Counted from the stretch's first letter, positions 47,641 to 60,870 are shown. The stretch: 64,000 nt of DNA from Trichobilharzia szidati (GCA_944472155.2 OX235277.1:14890804-14954803), one strand, 5' to 3'. The notes: generated from the letters alone by a model not told the origin. Numbers and translations are program-made.

Positions 47641-48260
47641 TGAATGATGATACCATATTATTCTGCACACCATCGTTGTTCTTCCTTTATTCAAATTCAT
47701 CAAGGAGAATAAATGCATGAAGAAGATTGCAGTATTGTCAATGTTGGTAACACTACTGACGATAAAACCACAATACTGCAGTTTTGAATTCCGCGGAATC
47801 CTGATTAATGCTCTAACGTTTCACTGAGAAATAGAGAAAGATCATGGTATAACCTTCTCCGATTCTTTTTTTGGTTATATCAATCGTCAGTAAGCATCAC
47901 TTAATCATTATTTACAATTGCTTTTAATTGATTGATATTATTATTTACATGAAGCGTATTTTGAATTATTGTTTTTCTTTGTTGTTTCAAACTAAGATGA
48001 AGAGAAGGCTCATTGGCATCTACTTAGAGGATCAGAACAAAGAATGATCAACAAAGGGTGGAACAGAAACTGATAATAATGTGAAGAGAGCGCTGATATA
48101 TAAAAGAGTAATTACTGCAGATAAAGCGAAATGTCAAAAATCAAAATTGGTAGATTAGCATGACATTTTACTCCAAGTGTAAAGTGATACTACTTGCTGT
48201 TGATGATCAGTAGTACAGTGTAGATATGAAAGTACTTTTTCATAATAATTATGATGTTAA
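47640..48260 (-). repeat. Dispersed repeat R, partial inverted copy
   Basis: Reverse complement of about 53,930-54,470, starting CAATGAAATGAATGATG and passing TTGGTTATATCAATCGTCAG. It lies in the part of the left arm missing from the right arm. Confidence 0.65.
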
Positions 48261-48284
48261 TTTTGACAAAATTTTACAGAGTTC

Positions 48285-48650
48285 TTTCGTCTTCATACGA
48301 CTGACATATATTTGAATAATTCATGTTATTTTGACTTCTATATTACTGTGTATGATAAGAACGTCTGTTATAAGAATGTTCAGAACGTGTAACGCAAATA
48401 CAATTCACGTGTTAGATTAACCATGTCTTCTTAATTTTTCTCCGAAATTCATTAAAAGAAATAATTATTTTGAAAAAAAACAATATGTTTAACAAAGTCA
48501 CTGTTTGCATCAAATTTGATTTCAATACTGATTGAAACGCAATTCTAAGGCAAAAGGCCTTGTCGTGCCAAAAGTTTCACAATTTCTCATCAAATATTAA
48601 CTGAAGCTAAGTCAGTTCACCAAAAATTCAACATAATTATATTTTATGGA
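48285..48650 (+). repeat. Near-identical direct repeat, first copy (partner 50,810-51,160)
   Basis: From CTTTCGTCTTCATACGACTG to AAAAGTTTCACAATTTCTC the two copies differ at only a few bases over about 340 bp, much closer than the palindrome arms. This implies a recent duplication or gene conversion. Confidence 0.75.
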
Positions 48651-48659
48651 TAGAAAATA

Positions 48660-49475
48660 TCATAAAAACCTGTTTCGCGTGCAAACAGAGTATATATCTT
48701 GACTTTTGTTTTTTGGAGTAATATCAATCAGCCTAATTGAAACAGAAGATAACTGAGTGACATGTGAGTCTTCCTAGTATCGATAAATGTTTGCGATATC
48801 AGTGATGTTGTGCTCACCCGTGTTATGGTCAATATTGGTAATGTCAAAATGGAATATGAAAGTCCACCCATAGACATATTTTCATGTCATTGTTTTGCGT
48901 AGCAATGGCGACTGATTTACTTATTTTCATTTCATTACCATGATTTCATCACAGGTGGTTTCTGTTGTGTTGAAGATTACCTTATCAAATCATTGCCAGA
49001 GAAAACTCGACTACTTTTTTCGTTATATTTAGGATACATGCATGATTCGTGATCAGAAAACTGACAAAAGCCGACCACTGAAGAGGAAAATTGGTGGGCA
49101 CTCCTTTGCGGAAAATGACAAAAAGCGATTTCCTAATTGCAAGCCTAATATTGATGAGATTCGTAGAATTCAATACCCCAGTAGTAGAAACTATAACCGC
49201 ACCATTGTATCAATCAATAGGAATGCAATCTTATCAAGGTGGTGTATATAAGAGGTTCAAAAAGTTAGAATACCATTTTGTTGAGATTTTGAATCTGACC
49301 TTAACGTTCTACGGGAGACAAATTTCATGCCTGGATGCAATGCACTCGAGATACGATCTGGCATGAGATGTCACTTGATTGTTTGCTTTCTCAGAGTACA
49401 TCCAATTCACCTCTATTTGCTCTTACTTATTTGTTGCACAGTTGATACTTGATTGAATCGCTCCTAAGGAAACCT
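48660..49475. other. No gene recognised
   Basis: Left-arm DNA without right-arm partner. Overlapping frames at 48,985-49,366 on both strands have no recognised motifs. Not seen elsewhere in the window. Confidence 0.4.
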
Positions 49476-49479
49476 GTTA

Positions 49480-50260
49480 CTCATCTTTTCTGACCACCTG
49501 ATGTTGAGTAATGAGCAAAGACAGTAATTTGTTTCGAGTGCTTTTTGTGTTCCGGAGCCAAGTCTATGATCTGTGCAGTAGAACTGATTTGACAGGGGAG
49601 TTGAAAATTCACTTGCATACCTTCCAGTTTGTGGGAAATCAGAAATATATCATCGGCGGAGTCCAGATCCTCCAACATTTGTGTGCGTTTGTCTATTTTG
49701 TGCCTGTCTCCTCACTGCCGTTGTCAGTCGCACTATCCAGTCTACAGCAATCAGGAAAATCATTGGAGACAGTAGGCAGCAAGCTCGTCTTACTCTCGTC
49801 TTCACTGCGAAGGATTCTGCGAGTTTCCGATTGTTGATTGATTGGCATGCAGCATTGTCGTACAACTGTTGAATGAGATGTATAGGTGTTGGCGGCACCA
49901 CGTGGTAGCGAATTAGTTACCCAATCCCCTCTCGATCGACGCTGTCGAAGGCTTTTTTAAAGTCAATGAAGTTGAGATAAGGAGCTGACTGCCATTTCAG
50001 GCTCTGTTCAATGATGCATGATGCATGACTTGTATCTCCTGAATCCAGTCTGTCCCGGTTGAAGTTTTTTTATCTCGAGGAATGTTTGATTCTCTCCATA
50101 TAGATTTAGGGCGGTATTTCGCTTGATAGAGACAATAGCATAAAACTAGGGCCAATTCTTGCATCGACGTAAATCTCCTTTCCTTGGCAGTTTGAATAAG
50201 TTACCTTTCATCCATTATACTGGTACACTGCACTCTTTGCATTCCTTCATCGGAAGTAGG
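49480..50260 (-). mobile_element. RTE-clade non-LTR reverse transcriptase fragment
   Basis: Minus strand from 50,250: GNLFKL, IIEQSLKWQSAPYLNFIDF and KKAFDSVDREGIG, then LIQQLYDNAAC, a VRRACCLLSPMIFLIAVDW block (standing for VRQGCLLSP) and LEDLDSADDIFLISHKLEGM, where ADD is the catalytic box remnant. The order of blocks is that of an RTE/CR1-type RT. Several frameshifts; truncated on both sides. Confidence 0.8.
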
Positions 50261-50264
50261 CAGA

Positions 50265-51400
50265 ATACAACGGCTGTCCATTAGTCCCTGGCTTTCAATG
50301 ATTTTACAACTGATATCGATCTACGAACAGCTCGTAAAAACAAATCTTATCCTTGCAAAACAAATAATGATAACATAAATTACACATGAAAAGACACAAT
50401 ATCCACACCCTCATTTTTTCAGGCTTATTTCATGTAGAATTATGCTCTGAAGATGGTATCCGGTGAGACAATGAAATTTCCGCAACTAAATTATCTAGCT
50501 CAAAGAACGCATTTATACTTAAACACTATCCGCAATCCAATGAAGACTGATGGGTAGAAATGATAAGAAACCTGTTATCTCTTTCAATGAAATGAACTAT
50601 CAACGTTGTTATTTAAAAGGTATCGAAAGCACAAGTCACCACTGTTGGCCACATCAACGGACATCAACCAACCAGTCTCCTATGTGTGAAACTAAGTTAT
50701 CTGGCCAAACTCATCGTTTGCTACCCAACAATTGATCGTTATTACTTTTCCTCTGCCTTGATATATAAATTGAGAGCATAAGTTCAATAACAATATTTCA
50801 ATAATATTTTCACGGCGTTCTTTCGTCTTCATACGACTGGCATGCATTTTATTAATTCATGTTCTCTTGACTTCAGTATTACTGTGTATGATAAGAAAGT
50901 GTGTTATAAGAATGTTCAGAACGTGTAACGCAAATACAATTCACGTGTTAGATTAACCACGTCTTCTGTATTTTTCTCCGAAATTCATTAAAAGAAATAA
51001 TTATTTTGAAAAAAAAACAATATGTTTAACAAAGTCACTGTTTGCATCAAATTTGATTTCAATACTGATTGAAACGCACTTCTAAGGCAAAAGGCCTTGT
51101 CGTGCCAAAAGTTTCACAATTTCTCACCAAATATTAACTGAAGCTAAGCTAATTCATCAACTATGCAGCATAATTACATTTTATCAATGGAGTAGTTTGT
51201 CAGACAATAGATGATGATGACAATGACTAGAATCTTTTGAACCATGAAAAATTATTGCAATGCATACAATTAACAATGAAATTAGAGAGTGGTTGCGCTT
51301 GTGAACTGCTGGTGAATGGCACTGAAGTTATCGATTAGTGGGGAAATATCAGTCTTATATATTTAGGAAACAGAATATTCACTGACATTCTTTTTCTTCA
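50265..51400 (+). repeat. Left-arm segment mirrored at 58,590-59,735
   Basis: Includes the near-identical repeat copy at 50,810-51,160. No gene recognised; the short frame at 50,550-50,735 is not kept in the mirror copy. Confidence 0.6.
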
Positions 51401-51617
51401 CGTTCCTCAGTGGAACATAGGGCTTCAAGCTAATGGCTTGAAGTTTCTGTAGCAGTGTTTATTTTACAGGATGAGGTTGCTAGCCACGTGCCCAACCTTT
51501 CCTATTCACCAGTATTAATTCTGGCCTAGCGAGGTAAAGACATGCAGCTGTCGAGGATTGAACCCCACTTAATGTGCATGGTAGGTGAGTGTTCCAACCG
51601 ATATAACACCGACGCAG
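51401..51617 (-). mobile_element. tRNA-like SINE insertion, left arm only
   Basis: Missing at the mirror site (58,590) and in the middle block (28,690), so it post-dates the inverted duplication. On the minus strand a tRNA-like head begins near 51,615 with an A-box-like TATATCGGTTGGAACACTC and a B box GGTTCAATCC (51,555-51,564), followed by a GC-richer body ending AAGCCCTATGTTCCACTGAGG. It is a different family from the hammerhead SINE. Confidence 0.6.
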
Positions 51618-51639
51618 TTTGAATGAGGTTTGAAAACTT

Positions 51640-53110
51640 AAAATGTTTATTTATTTTAAAATGTCACAGGACGATCAATTACCAAGAGATTATCAGTATT
51701 ATTCGGACGGATGTAGGTTAAGAATTTGTTCTCTTGGATGTGGTTGACGTTGATTACAGAACAAATTACTTTTGTGTATGACGAACAGCATTGATTTTCA
51801 TTTTGAAAGTCAATTTCTCTTTGTTACGGGCATCGTATCTGAAGAAAAAAATTTTAAAATAAAGAAGATACAAGTGTACAATTAAAGGTTATCGAAACTG
51901 TGAAAAGCAGGCGCATTGAAATATTTACGGATATTTTTACCTCTAATTGAACGTGTTGGAAACAGTGTACAGAGTTTACAGATCTTCGGTGAGCAGCATC
52001 AAATAACGCACATTCAGATTAGGACACTTTCTGTACCTGTTTCCTATTAGATGGTGAATAATTTACGTGAGAAGAAATTATCAGGATGTATTATTGAAAA
52101 TATTGTCATTTATTAGGCGTGAATGCTTGAAATAATGCGTTTAGAATTAACTCAATTTACAGAATGAATAGAAGTAGCATTGTTGATGAAATGATTATTC
52201 ATTAATCATGAAATCTGCTGATATATTTGCATTTCTAAATGTTTCTGTTAAAAGACATCGCCATTATTGCCACTACTGTTAATGTTTCTCACTGAGTAGT
52301 ATGAATGAATGTTCATTTCTCCTGGCGATTTCCCATTTATAGGAAATCAAGACAAGTGATGCAGCGAAGCGACAATTCTCATCTTATTTATTATCAAGAC
52401 ATGTAATCCTATAAAAATGTATATATATATATATCATTTCGTATTATTATTTTCGGTGAAGGAATTGTATGCTTAATATGAATGCATATAATAAAAATAG
52501 AAGTATATCATTAGAAGTATACAATTTGTATTCTCTTCCGGTATTACGTCAATTGTCACTATTACTTTTCTCACTCTGAACTGTTCACAGTGATATTTCA
52601 CTTTTTTCCATTTGTTATTCTAAGTCAATTTATTTTTGCAAAGTTAAATTCTATGTTTTCACAAAAAGTTACGTTTCTTTTTCAATTGATTCGCATTCAA
52701 ATCCTGTAAATGCACATCCCTCTTAACATATACACGTTCAATGGATTAAACAATATATGACATTGAATGGTTTACAAATTAACATTGAAATATGTTTTTA
52801 TAATCACAAATAATTTATGTGCTTTTCATACGTGCATGATTGCATTCACATCTATGATTAATTTCACTCACCGTTTATAATTCCTCAATATGAAAATCTG
52901 TATGTATGCGACTGTACACATTGATAAATAATCCGACGAAATGAAACCAATAGATGAATCAATCGTTTTCATTTTGTGAATACTAAAATTCCAGGTTTAC
53001 ATGAGTATACAATATACAAAATTATATAAATACACTCTAATTTTCCTAATTAAAAATTACCGACATTATGTGGTTTGATAGATATATACATTTAAAAAGG
53101 CATATGCATA
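51640..53110 (+). repeat. Left-arm segment mirrored at 57,160-58,560
   Basis: No gene recognised. Contains a TA microsatellite (52,420-52,435) mirrored at 57,781-57,797 and the TTTTCGGTGAAGGAATTGTA motif also seen in the middle block. Confidence 0.6.
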
Positions 53111-53124
53111 TTCAAAAAAAATAA

Positions 53125-53340
53125 TCACATCAATTTTCTAATTGTTATCAGTATCGGATTGGTGCCACTCAAACGAAGAATATTCTGCCTGTAACTAACA
53201 AGACCAAAGTAGTCTGTTGACAAAGAAACAAAACACTGGCGTCTTGTTGTATTTAGGAATAATTCGACGTTATTTATGTTATCTATCTGTGTACAGAAAT
53301 TGGAAGTATATCGCATCAATGGAACAGTTTTACACGTCAC
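53125..53340 (-). other. Conserved open segment of unknown origin, left-arm copy
   Basis: Same open frame as 25,757-25,948 (NINNVELFLNTTRRQC, STDYFGLVSYRQN). Function unknown. Confidence 0.4.
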
Positions 53341-54480
53341 TGATGCTTCGAAAAATACACATTACTCAATGAAGATTGTTGGTTTTTCTTTGTTGAAAAG
53401 TTCATGAAATCTATCAATCCAAAAGAGGTGTAGAAATTACAAAATTTGTACTCTTCGCTCATTACCTCTGAAGATATAAGTGTTTCTTCAACCACTCCGT
53501 CTGTGCTAAACAATTTCTCAGCCATTTTCCGAATTTGACTCTATCCAACTTTGTGTTTTTGCGTTCAATTTGTGTATCCATCTCGTATTGTGTAGACTGA
53601 CATTCATGATTTCACTCTGAACAATATCCTGCAATATTTCACTTGTCACCTTTGTTCAATTCAGTACAATTTCTAACAACCTTGTTTCATCTGAATTGTC
53701 AGACTGTTTGTTGCATGATGCATTATTAAACTATAAATCTTATCATTTCTACACTTTTCAATTTGCGATTCATCTATTTCATGGAAGACTTCACAAATTG
53801 CACGATCAATTATTTATTGTCAAAATTCACATCATAATTATTATGAAAAAGTACTTTCATATCCATAGTGTACTAATGATCATACAGAGCAAGTGGTAAA
53901 ACATCACACTTTGGGTGAAATTTGATAACAGTCTACACATTGTGATTGTTGACATTCTGCTATATCTGCACCAATTACTCTTTTCTACTCCAGCTTTGTC
54001 TGCACATTATTATCTATTTCTCTTCCACCCTTTGTTGACCATTCTCTATTCTGATCCTGTAAGTAGATGTCAATGAGCCCTCTCGTATTCTTACATTGAA
54101 AAACAATAATAAATTACAATGATTCAAAATACGTTGCATGTAAATAATAATATCAACCAATAGAAAACAATTGCAAATAATGATGAAGTGATGCTTACTG
54201 ACGATTGAAATAACCAAGTAAAACATCGGAGTAGGTTATACCATAAAAACTGTCTCTTTTTCAGTAAAACGTAAGAACATTCATCAGAACAGCGCGGAAT
54301 TGAAAAGTGCAGTAGTGTGGTTTTCTTGTCAGTATTGTTACCAACATTGACAATACTGCAATCTTCATGAATTTATTCCCTTTGATGAATTTGAATGCAG
54401 CAAGAACAACGATGGTGTGCAGAATTATATGGTACCATCATTCATTTCATTGGCTTACATCTTAAATGAATATAAGATAA
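53340..54480 (+). repeat. Dispersed repeat R, copy 3
   Basis: Same order of landmarks as 20,300-21,745. It forms the inner end of the left arm and meets the PLE spacer. Confidence 0.7.
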
Positions 54481-54529
54481 GTTCTATCTCTTTACTGACC
54501 ATACACTTAAAGACTTCTTCCTATTTGTT

Positions 54530-55560
54530 GAACAGGTGAGTCAACTCAATTTTCATGACATAATAGTGGTTTCCTTCGATGTGACTCCATTAACGCAGAT
54601 CTCTTTGCATGAGACCTTAGACATCATCTGTCAACACTCTGATCTTCTACCTCTACCAAAACTGAAATTGTGGCAGCTTATCGTCTTATGTACTAATGAT
54701 GTACAATCCCAGTTTGACAACAAAATGTATCGCCAGGTTGATGGAGTGTCAATGGTGAGTTCACTGGTTCCGACATTAGGTGATATTTTTATGACGAGTC
54801 TGGAAACAGATAAAGCTCAAGTGTTCAAATGGAGAAGAAACAGGCTATTATAGATATGTTGATGACACACTCATTGTATGCATTGATTTGAGTCACGCCT
54901 CGTCTCTATTCGACTTTCTCAACAATATCTACAAAAGCATCACTTTCACGTAGAAGCATAAAGATGATGAATAATTCCATTTTTTGAACTTAACATTGTA
55001 GAGAAAATATGACAGGACACTCAAAACATCTGTACATAGTAAAGACACATTGATTGGTCTTTACTTGAATTACAACAGCTCCTCCCCAGAGAGATCCAAA
55101 TGAACGCGGGTGAATACGCTTTTCTCTAGAGCGAAGAAAAAATGTTCACCAAATAAAATAGGCAGCGAAATAATGCTTCTTGAAAAATGCTTGAAAGAAA
55201 ATTGTTACCCACAAAGTTCCATGAACAAATATGGCAAGAATGAACTCAAGAAGCTTGATACAGCTACAGTCAGTGAGAATCCTATTTTCAGCAAACTCGA
55301 CTACAAGGGCGACGACATAATCAGAATGTTAAATAGAAGATTAGGCCCAGCCCTGTCTAGGACGTATCCTGCAGCAAAATAACTGTCTCCACCACGAACA
55401 ACCTCCTCACTGGTGCAGTCAGAGATTGACAAGTACCCCTCACATGTTACCTCCAACTGTGCACGCCTACTCACATATATCTGCGGTAGAAGCTACGTTG
55501 AAAGAAGAAACAGGAGGGCCTACGTCAGATTCTGCTAACATGTAACAAGGATCCTCTGAC
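54530..55560 (+). mobile_element. Penelope-like element in the palindrome spacer, third family
   Basis: 54,536-54,853 reads VVSFDVTPLTQISLHETLDI (motif A region) and YRQVDGVSMVSSL (motif B region). After a frameshift the catalytic YVDD is intact at 54,855-54,866, followed by TLIVCIDLSHASS. 55,110-55,382 covers the basic linker (NTLFSRAKKKCSPNK, KYGKNELKKLDTATV). The end has CGRSYVERRNRRAYVRF, a GIY-YIG remnant. It is the fullest copy of this family here but has stops and frameshifts. It marks the centre of symmetry. Confidence 0.8.
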
Positions 55561-55689
55561 TAACGAGGGAGAATTGTTCAGGCTATCAATCGCCAAACAC
55601 CTGATTTAAACAGGACAACGAGTAGATATGCTGGCATTATTGCCAGTCAATCAACGTGGTGATACATTTTATTGTTAAACTGGAAGTGC

Positions 55690-56720
55690 AAATTATTATT
55701 ACACTGAGAAAGAGGGAGTTTTCATGGTATAACCTTCTCCAATGTTTAACTTGGTTATATCAATCGTCAGTAAGCATCACTTCGTCATTATTTGCAATTG
55801 TTTTCTATTGATTCATATTATTATTTACATGAAACCTATTTTGAATTATTGTTATTCCTTCTTTGCAATCCAAGATGAAGAAAGTGCACACTGAAATCTA
55901 CTTACAGGATCAGAATAGAGAATGGTCAACAAAGGGTGGAATAGAAATAGATAATAATGTGCAGACAGCGCAGAAGTATAAAAGAGTAATTACTGCAGAT
56001 AAACCAGAATGACAACAATCACAATGTGTAGATTTTTATCAAATTTCACCCAAAGTGTGATGTTTTACCACTTGCTCTGTATGATCATTAGTACACTATG
56101 GATATGAAAGTATTTTTTCTTAATAATTATTATATGAATTTTGACAAGAAATGATTGATAGTGCAATTTGTGAAGTCTTCCATGAAATAGATGAATCGCA
56201 AATTGAGCGGTGTAGAAATAATAAGATTTACAGGGTTATAATGCATCATGCAACAAACAGTCTGACAATTCAGATGAGACAAGGTTATTAGAAATTGTAT
56301 TGAATTAAACATAGGTGACAAGTGAAATATTGCAGGATATTGTTCAGAGTGAAATCATGAATGTCAGTCTACACCATACGGGAAGGATGCACAAACTGAA
56401 TGTAAAAACTCGAAATTGGATGAAGCCAAATTCGGAATATGACTGAGAATAATTTAGCACAAATGGAGTGGTAGAAGAAACGTTTACTATATTCAGAGGT
56501 AATCAGCGAGGAGTACATATCTTGCTATTTCTACACCACTTTTAGATTGATAGATTTCATGAGCCCTTCTATAAAGCATAAACCAACAATCTTTAGTGGG
56601 ATAAGGGTATTTTTCGAAGCATTATTCTCCTTTATGAATTTGTTTGAAGCCATGGCGAAATTCGAAGTGAAATAAAACGGTTATATCCAAATGCTGTTCT
56701 TGCTTAACTCAAATTGCATA
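55690..56720 (-). repeat. Dispersed repeat R, inverted copy
   Basis: Mirror of 53,340-54,285, starting CACTGAGAAAGAGGGAG and passing TGATTCATATTATTATTTACA. Confidence 0.7.
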
Positions 56721-56982
56721 CTATAATATACACATTGAAATATATGCAACGTTTCACTTGACATTTCTTTTTAAATTATGATGCATCTAGAATATTCATT
56801 TGAATATTTTGAATCGAATATTTTCAATGTACTTCATATATTTAGCGTTGAGAATGAGACGTTCATACCCTAATGCACACAGCAACACACATTTTGTGTA
56901 AAAGACGATATCTATCAATATTAATGCAGTAACGCATAAAAATGTTCAATAGACGCGACAAACTTCCAATTATTGTACACAG

Positions 56983-57243
56983 GTGTGTAATATAAATAAC
57001 GTCGAAATATTCCTAAATACAGCAAGACGCCAGTGTTTTGTTTCTTTGTCAACAGAATACTTTGGTCTTGTTAGTTACAGGAAGAATATTCTTCGTTTGA
57101 GTGACGCCAATCTGATACTGATAACAATTAGAGAATTGATGTTATTGTGTCTTTACATATGTATATGCATATTCCCGATTTTTATATTTATAGTATTTTG
57201 TATATTGTATACTAATGTAAAGCTAGAATTTAAATATTCATAA
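56983..57243 (+). other. Conserved open segment of unknown origin, right-arm copy
   Basis: Open frame NINNVEIFLNTARRQCFVSL then STEYFGLVSYRKN, the most diverged of three copies yet still open. Confidence 0.4.
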
Positions 57244-57259
57244 AATGAAAACCATTGAT

Positions 57260-59735
57260 TCGTCTATTGGTTTCATTTCTTTAGATTATTTATCAATGTG
57301 TACAGTCGCATACATACAGATTTTCATAATGAGGAATTACAAAATGGTGAGTGAAATTAATCATAGATGTGAATGCAATCATGCACGTATGAAAATCACA
57401 TAAATTCTTTGTGATTATAAACATATTTCAATGTTAATTTGTAAACCATTTAATGTCATATATTGTTTAATCCATTGAACGTGTATATGTTAAGAGGGAT
57501 GTGCATTTACAGGATTTGAATGCGAATCAATTGAAAAAGAAACGTAACTTTTTGTGAAAACTTAGAATTTAACTTTGCAAAAATAAATTGATTTAGAATA
57601 ACAAATGGAAAAAAGTTAAATATCACTGTGAACAGTTCAGAGTGAGAAAAGTAACAGCAACAACTGACATAATACCGGAAGAGAATACAAATTGTATACT
57701 TCTAATGATATACTTCTATTATGATTTTATGCATTCATATTAAGCATACAATTCCTTCACCGAAAATAATAATACGAAATGATATATATATATATATGTA
57801 TACATTTTTATTGGGTTATATGTCTTGATAATAAATAAGATGAGAATTGTCGCTTCGCTGCATCACTTGTCTTGATTTCCTATAAATGGGAAATCGCCAG
57901 GAGAAATGAACATTCATTCATACTACTCACTGAGAAACATTAACAGTAGTGGCAATAATGGCGATGTCTTTTAACAGAAACATTTAGAAATGCAAATATA
58001 TCAGCAGATTTCGTGATTAATGAATAATCATTTCATCCACAATGCTATTTCTATTCATTCTGTAAATTGAGTTAATTCTAAACGCATTATTTCAAGCATT
58101 CACGCCTAATAAATGACAATATTTTCAATAATACATCCTGATAATTTTTTCTCACCTAAATTATTCACCATCTAATAGGAAACAGATACAGAAAGTGTCC
58201 TAATCTGAATGTGCGTTATTTGATGCTGCTCACCGAAGATCTGTAAACTCTGTACACTCTTTCCAGCATGTTCAATTAGAGGTAAAAATATCCGTAAATA
58301 TTTCAGTGCGCCTGCTTTTCACACTTTCGATAACCTTTAATTGCACACTTGTATCTTCTTTATTTTAAAATTTGTTTCTTCAGATACGATGCCCGTAACA
58401 AAGAGAAATTGACTTTCAAAATGGAAATCAATGCTGTTCGTCATACACAAAAGTAATTGGTTGTGAAACCAACGTCAACTACACTTAAAATCCACATCTC
58501 CTAATACTTTTTCTCAATCGACATCCGTTCGAAGAATTCTGATAATATTATAGAAATCTCAAAGAATTATTTTCAACTTCCTCACCTAACTCAAAAACAT
58601 TTTCTTCAGTGAATATTGCGTTTCGTTAATATATAAGGCTGATATTTACCCACGAATCGATAACTCCCGTGCCGTTCACCAGTCGGTCACCAGAACCACT
58701 TTTTTCTAATTTCATGGTTAAATTTCCGCATCGCAATAATTGTTCATGGTTCAAATATTCTAGTCATCGCCATCATCATCTAATGTCTGGCTAACTAATC
58801 TATCCGTAAAATGTAATAATGTTTAATGTTTGGTGAACTGACTTAACTTAAGTTAATATCAGGTGAGAAATTGTGCAATGTATGACACAAAAAGTCTTAT
58901 TGCCTTCAAATTCCGTACCACTCAATATTGAAATCAACTTCGATTGAAAAAGTAGCTTTGTCAAACACATAGATTCCTTTTGAAAATGAATTTCCGAGAA
59001 AAATTAAGAAGTCGTGGTTAATCTGACACATGAATTTGTTTGCGTTACTAATTCTGAACATTCTTATAACACACGTTCTTATCATACACAGTAATATAGA
59101 AGTCAAAATAACGTCAATGAATAAAATACATTTCATTTGTGTGGAGACGAACGAATGCGGTGAAAATATTAATAAGTTAAACTTAAACTCTCATTTGGTA
59201 TATCAAGGCAGAGAAAAAGTAATACCGAACAATTGTCAGGTAGCAAACAATGAGTTTGACCAGATTACTTAGCTTCACACAAAGGAGGTAGGTTGGTGGA
59301 TGCTCGTTGATGTGGCCAACAGTGGTGACTTGTGCTTTAGATTCATGCAGATCAAAGGTTTTCCTTAGAAATAAAAGTAAAAATTCAACAGCGTTGAAAG
59401 TTCATTTCATTGAATGAGATAAGATGTTTCTTATCATTTCTACCCATCAGTCTTCATTGGATTGTGGAGAGTGTTTCAGTATAAATGCGTTCTTTGAGGT
59501 AGATAATTTAGTTGCAGAAATTTCATTGTCTCACCGGATACCATCTTCAGAGCATAATTCTACATGAAATAAGCCTGAAAAATGAGGGTGTGGATATTGT
59601 GTCTTTTTATGTGTAAATTATTTTATCATTATTTGTTTTGCAAGGATGAGATTTGTTTTTACGAGCTGTTCGTAGATCGATATCAGTTGTAAAATCATTG
59701 AAAGCCAGGGACTAATGGACAGCTGTTGTATTCTG
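57260..59735. other. Right-arm non-coding stretch, no gene recognised
   Basis: Mirrors 50,265-53,000 and is directly homologous to 27,745-29,820. Short frames here (for example 58,906-59,272) overlap on both strands and are not retained in the other two copies. Confidence 0.5.
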
Positions 59736-59739
59736 CCTA

Positions 59740-60109
59740 CTTCCGATGAAGGAATGCAAAGAGAGCAGTGTACCAGTAGAATGGATGAAAGGTAACTTAT
59801 TCAAACTGCGAAGGAAAGGAGAATTACGTCGATGCAAGAATTGGCCCCAGTTTTATGCTATTGTCTCTATCAAGCGAAATACCGACTTAAATCTATATGG
59901 AGAGAATCAAACATTCCTCGAGATAAAAAACTTCAACCGGGACAGACTGGATTCAGGAGATCCAAGTCATGCATCTTGCATCATTGAACAGAGCCTGAAA
60001 TGGCAGTCAACTCCTTATCTCAACTTCATTGACTTTAAAAAAGGCTTCGACAGCGTCGATCGAGAGGGGATTGTGTAACTAGATCGCTACCACGTGGTGC
60101 CGCCAGTCT
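59740..60109 (+). mobile_element. RTE-clade RT fragment, right arm, truncated
   Basis: Frame 59,746-60,078: KLRRKGELRRCKNWPQFYAI, IIEQSLKWQSTPYLNFIDF, KKGFDSVDREGIV. It mirrors 49,900-50,260. It breaks off at GTGCCGCCA, after which PLE sequence begins abruptly, whereas the left arm continues with the next RT blocks: a deletion breakpoint. Confidence 0.8.
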
Positions 60110-60114
60110 AGAAC

Positions 60115-60870
60115 AGACAGAGCTCAAGTGTGCAATTGGTGAAACAACAGCCTACTATAGACACGTTGAAAACACATTGAGTAACATTTGATTAAGGATT
60201 CATCTCCATTAGACTCTTTCAACAGTGTACACAAAAGCATCACTTTCACGATGGAGCCTGAGGATGATGAAAAATTGAATTTAATATTGGGGAGAAAATA
60301 CGACGGAACACTCAAAACGTCTGTATATCGAAAATAAACATGGAGTGATATTTACTTGAAATACAACAGCTTCTCGCCAGTGAGATACGGACGAACGTTG
60401 GTGAATACGCTTTTCTCTAGAGCGAACAAAATATGTTCATCAAACAAACTAGACAGTGAAATAATGTTCCCTGAAAAATGCTTAAAAGAAAATGGTTACT
60501 CACAAAGTTTCATTAACAAATATTGCAAGAATGAACTCAAGAAGCTTGATACAGCTACAGTCAGTGAGAATCCTATTTTCAGCAAACTCGACTACAAGGG
60601 CGACGATATAATGAGAATGTTAAATGAACGATTAGGCGCAGCCCTGTCTAGGAAGTATCCTGCAGCATTATTAGACTCTATTTATGAAACACATTCCTCA
60701 CTGGTGCAGTAAAGATTGACGAGTACCCCTCACATGTAGCCTCGTCCTGTGTACACAAATTCACATGTAGCTGCGGGAGCAGTCACATTGAAAGAATAGA
60801 GAGGAGGGCCTACGTCAATTTTCTGCGAACGTGTAACAAGAAGCCTCTGGATGAAAGGACCGAATCCTTT
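60115..60870 (+). mobile_element. Penelope-like element, third family, right arm
   Basis: Starts near the catalytic box, here degraded to YYRHVENT. It continues with the linker NTLFSRANKICSSNK and KYCKNELKKLDTATV (60,356-60,712) and a GIY-YIG remnant CSCGSSHIERIERRAYVNF. Mirror of 46,560-47,250. Confidence 0.75.

Larger units (their letters stand above)
43381..54285 (+). repeat. Left arm of giant inverted repeat
   Basis: Reverse complement of 55,690-64,000 with large indels. Anchors: 43,381 with 64,000; 44,814 with 62,561; 45,723 with 61,665; 46,661 with about 60,716; 49,930 with 60,090; 50,420 with 59,560; 52,430 with 57,790; 53,230 with 57,035; 54,235 with 55,720. It probably continues further left, as the window ends before the match does. 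About 2.6 kb (47,290-49,890) has no right-arm counterpart. Confidence 0.9.
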
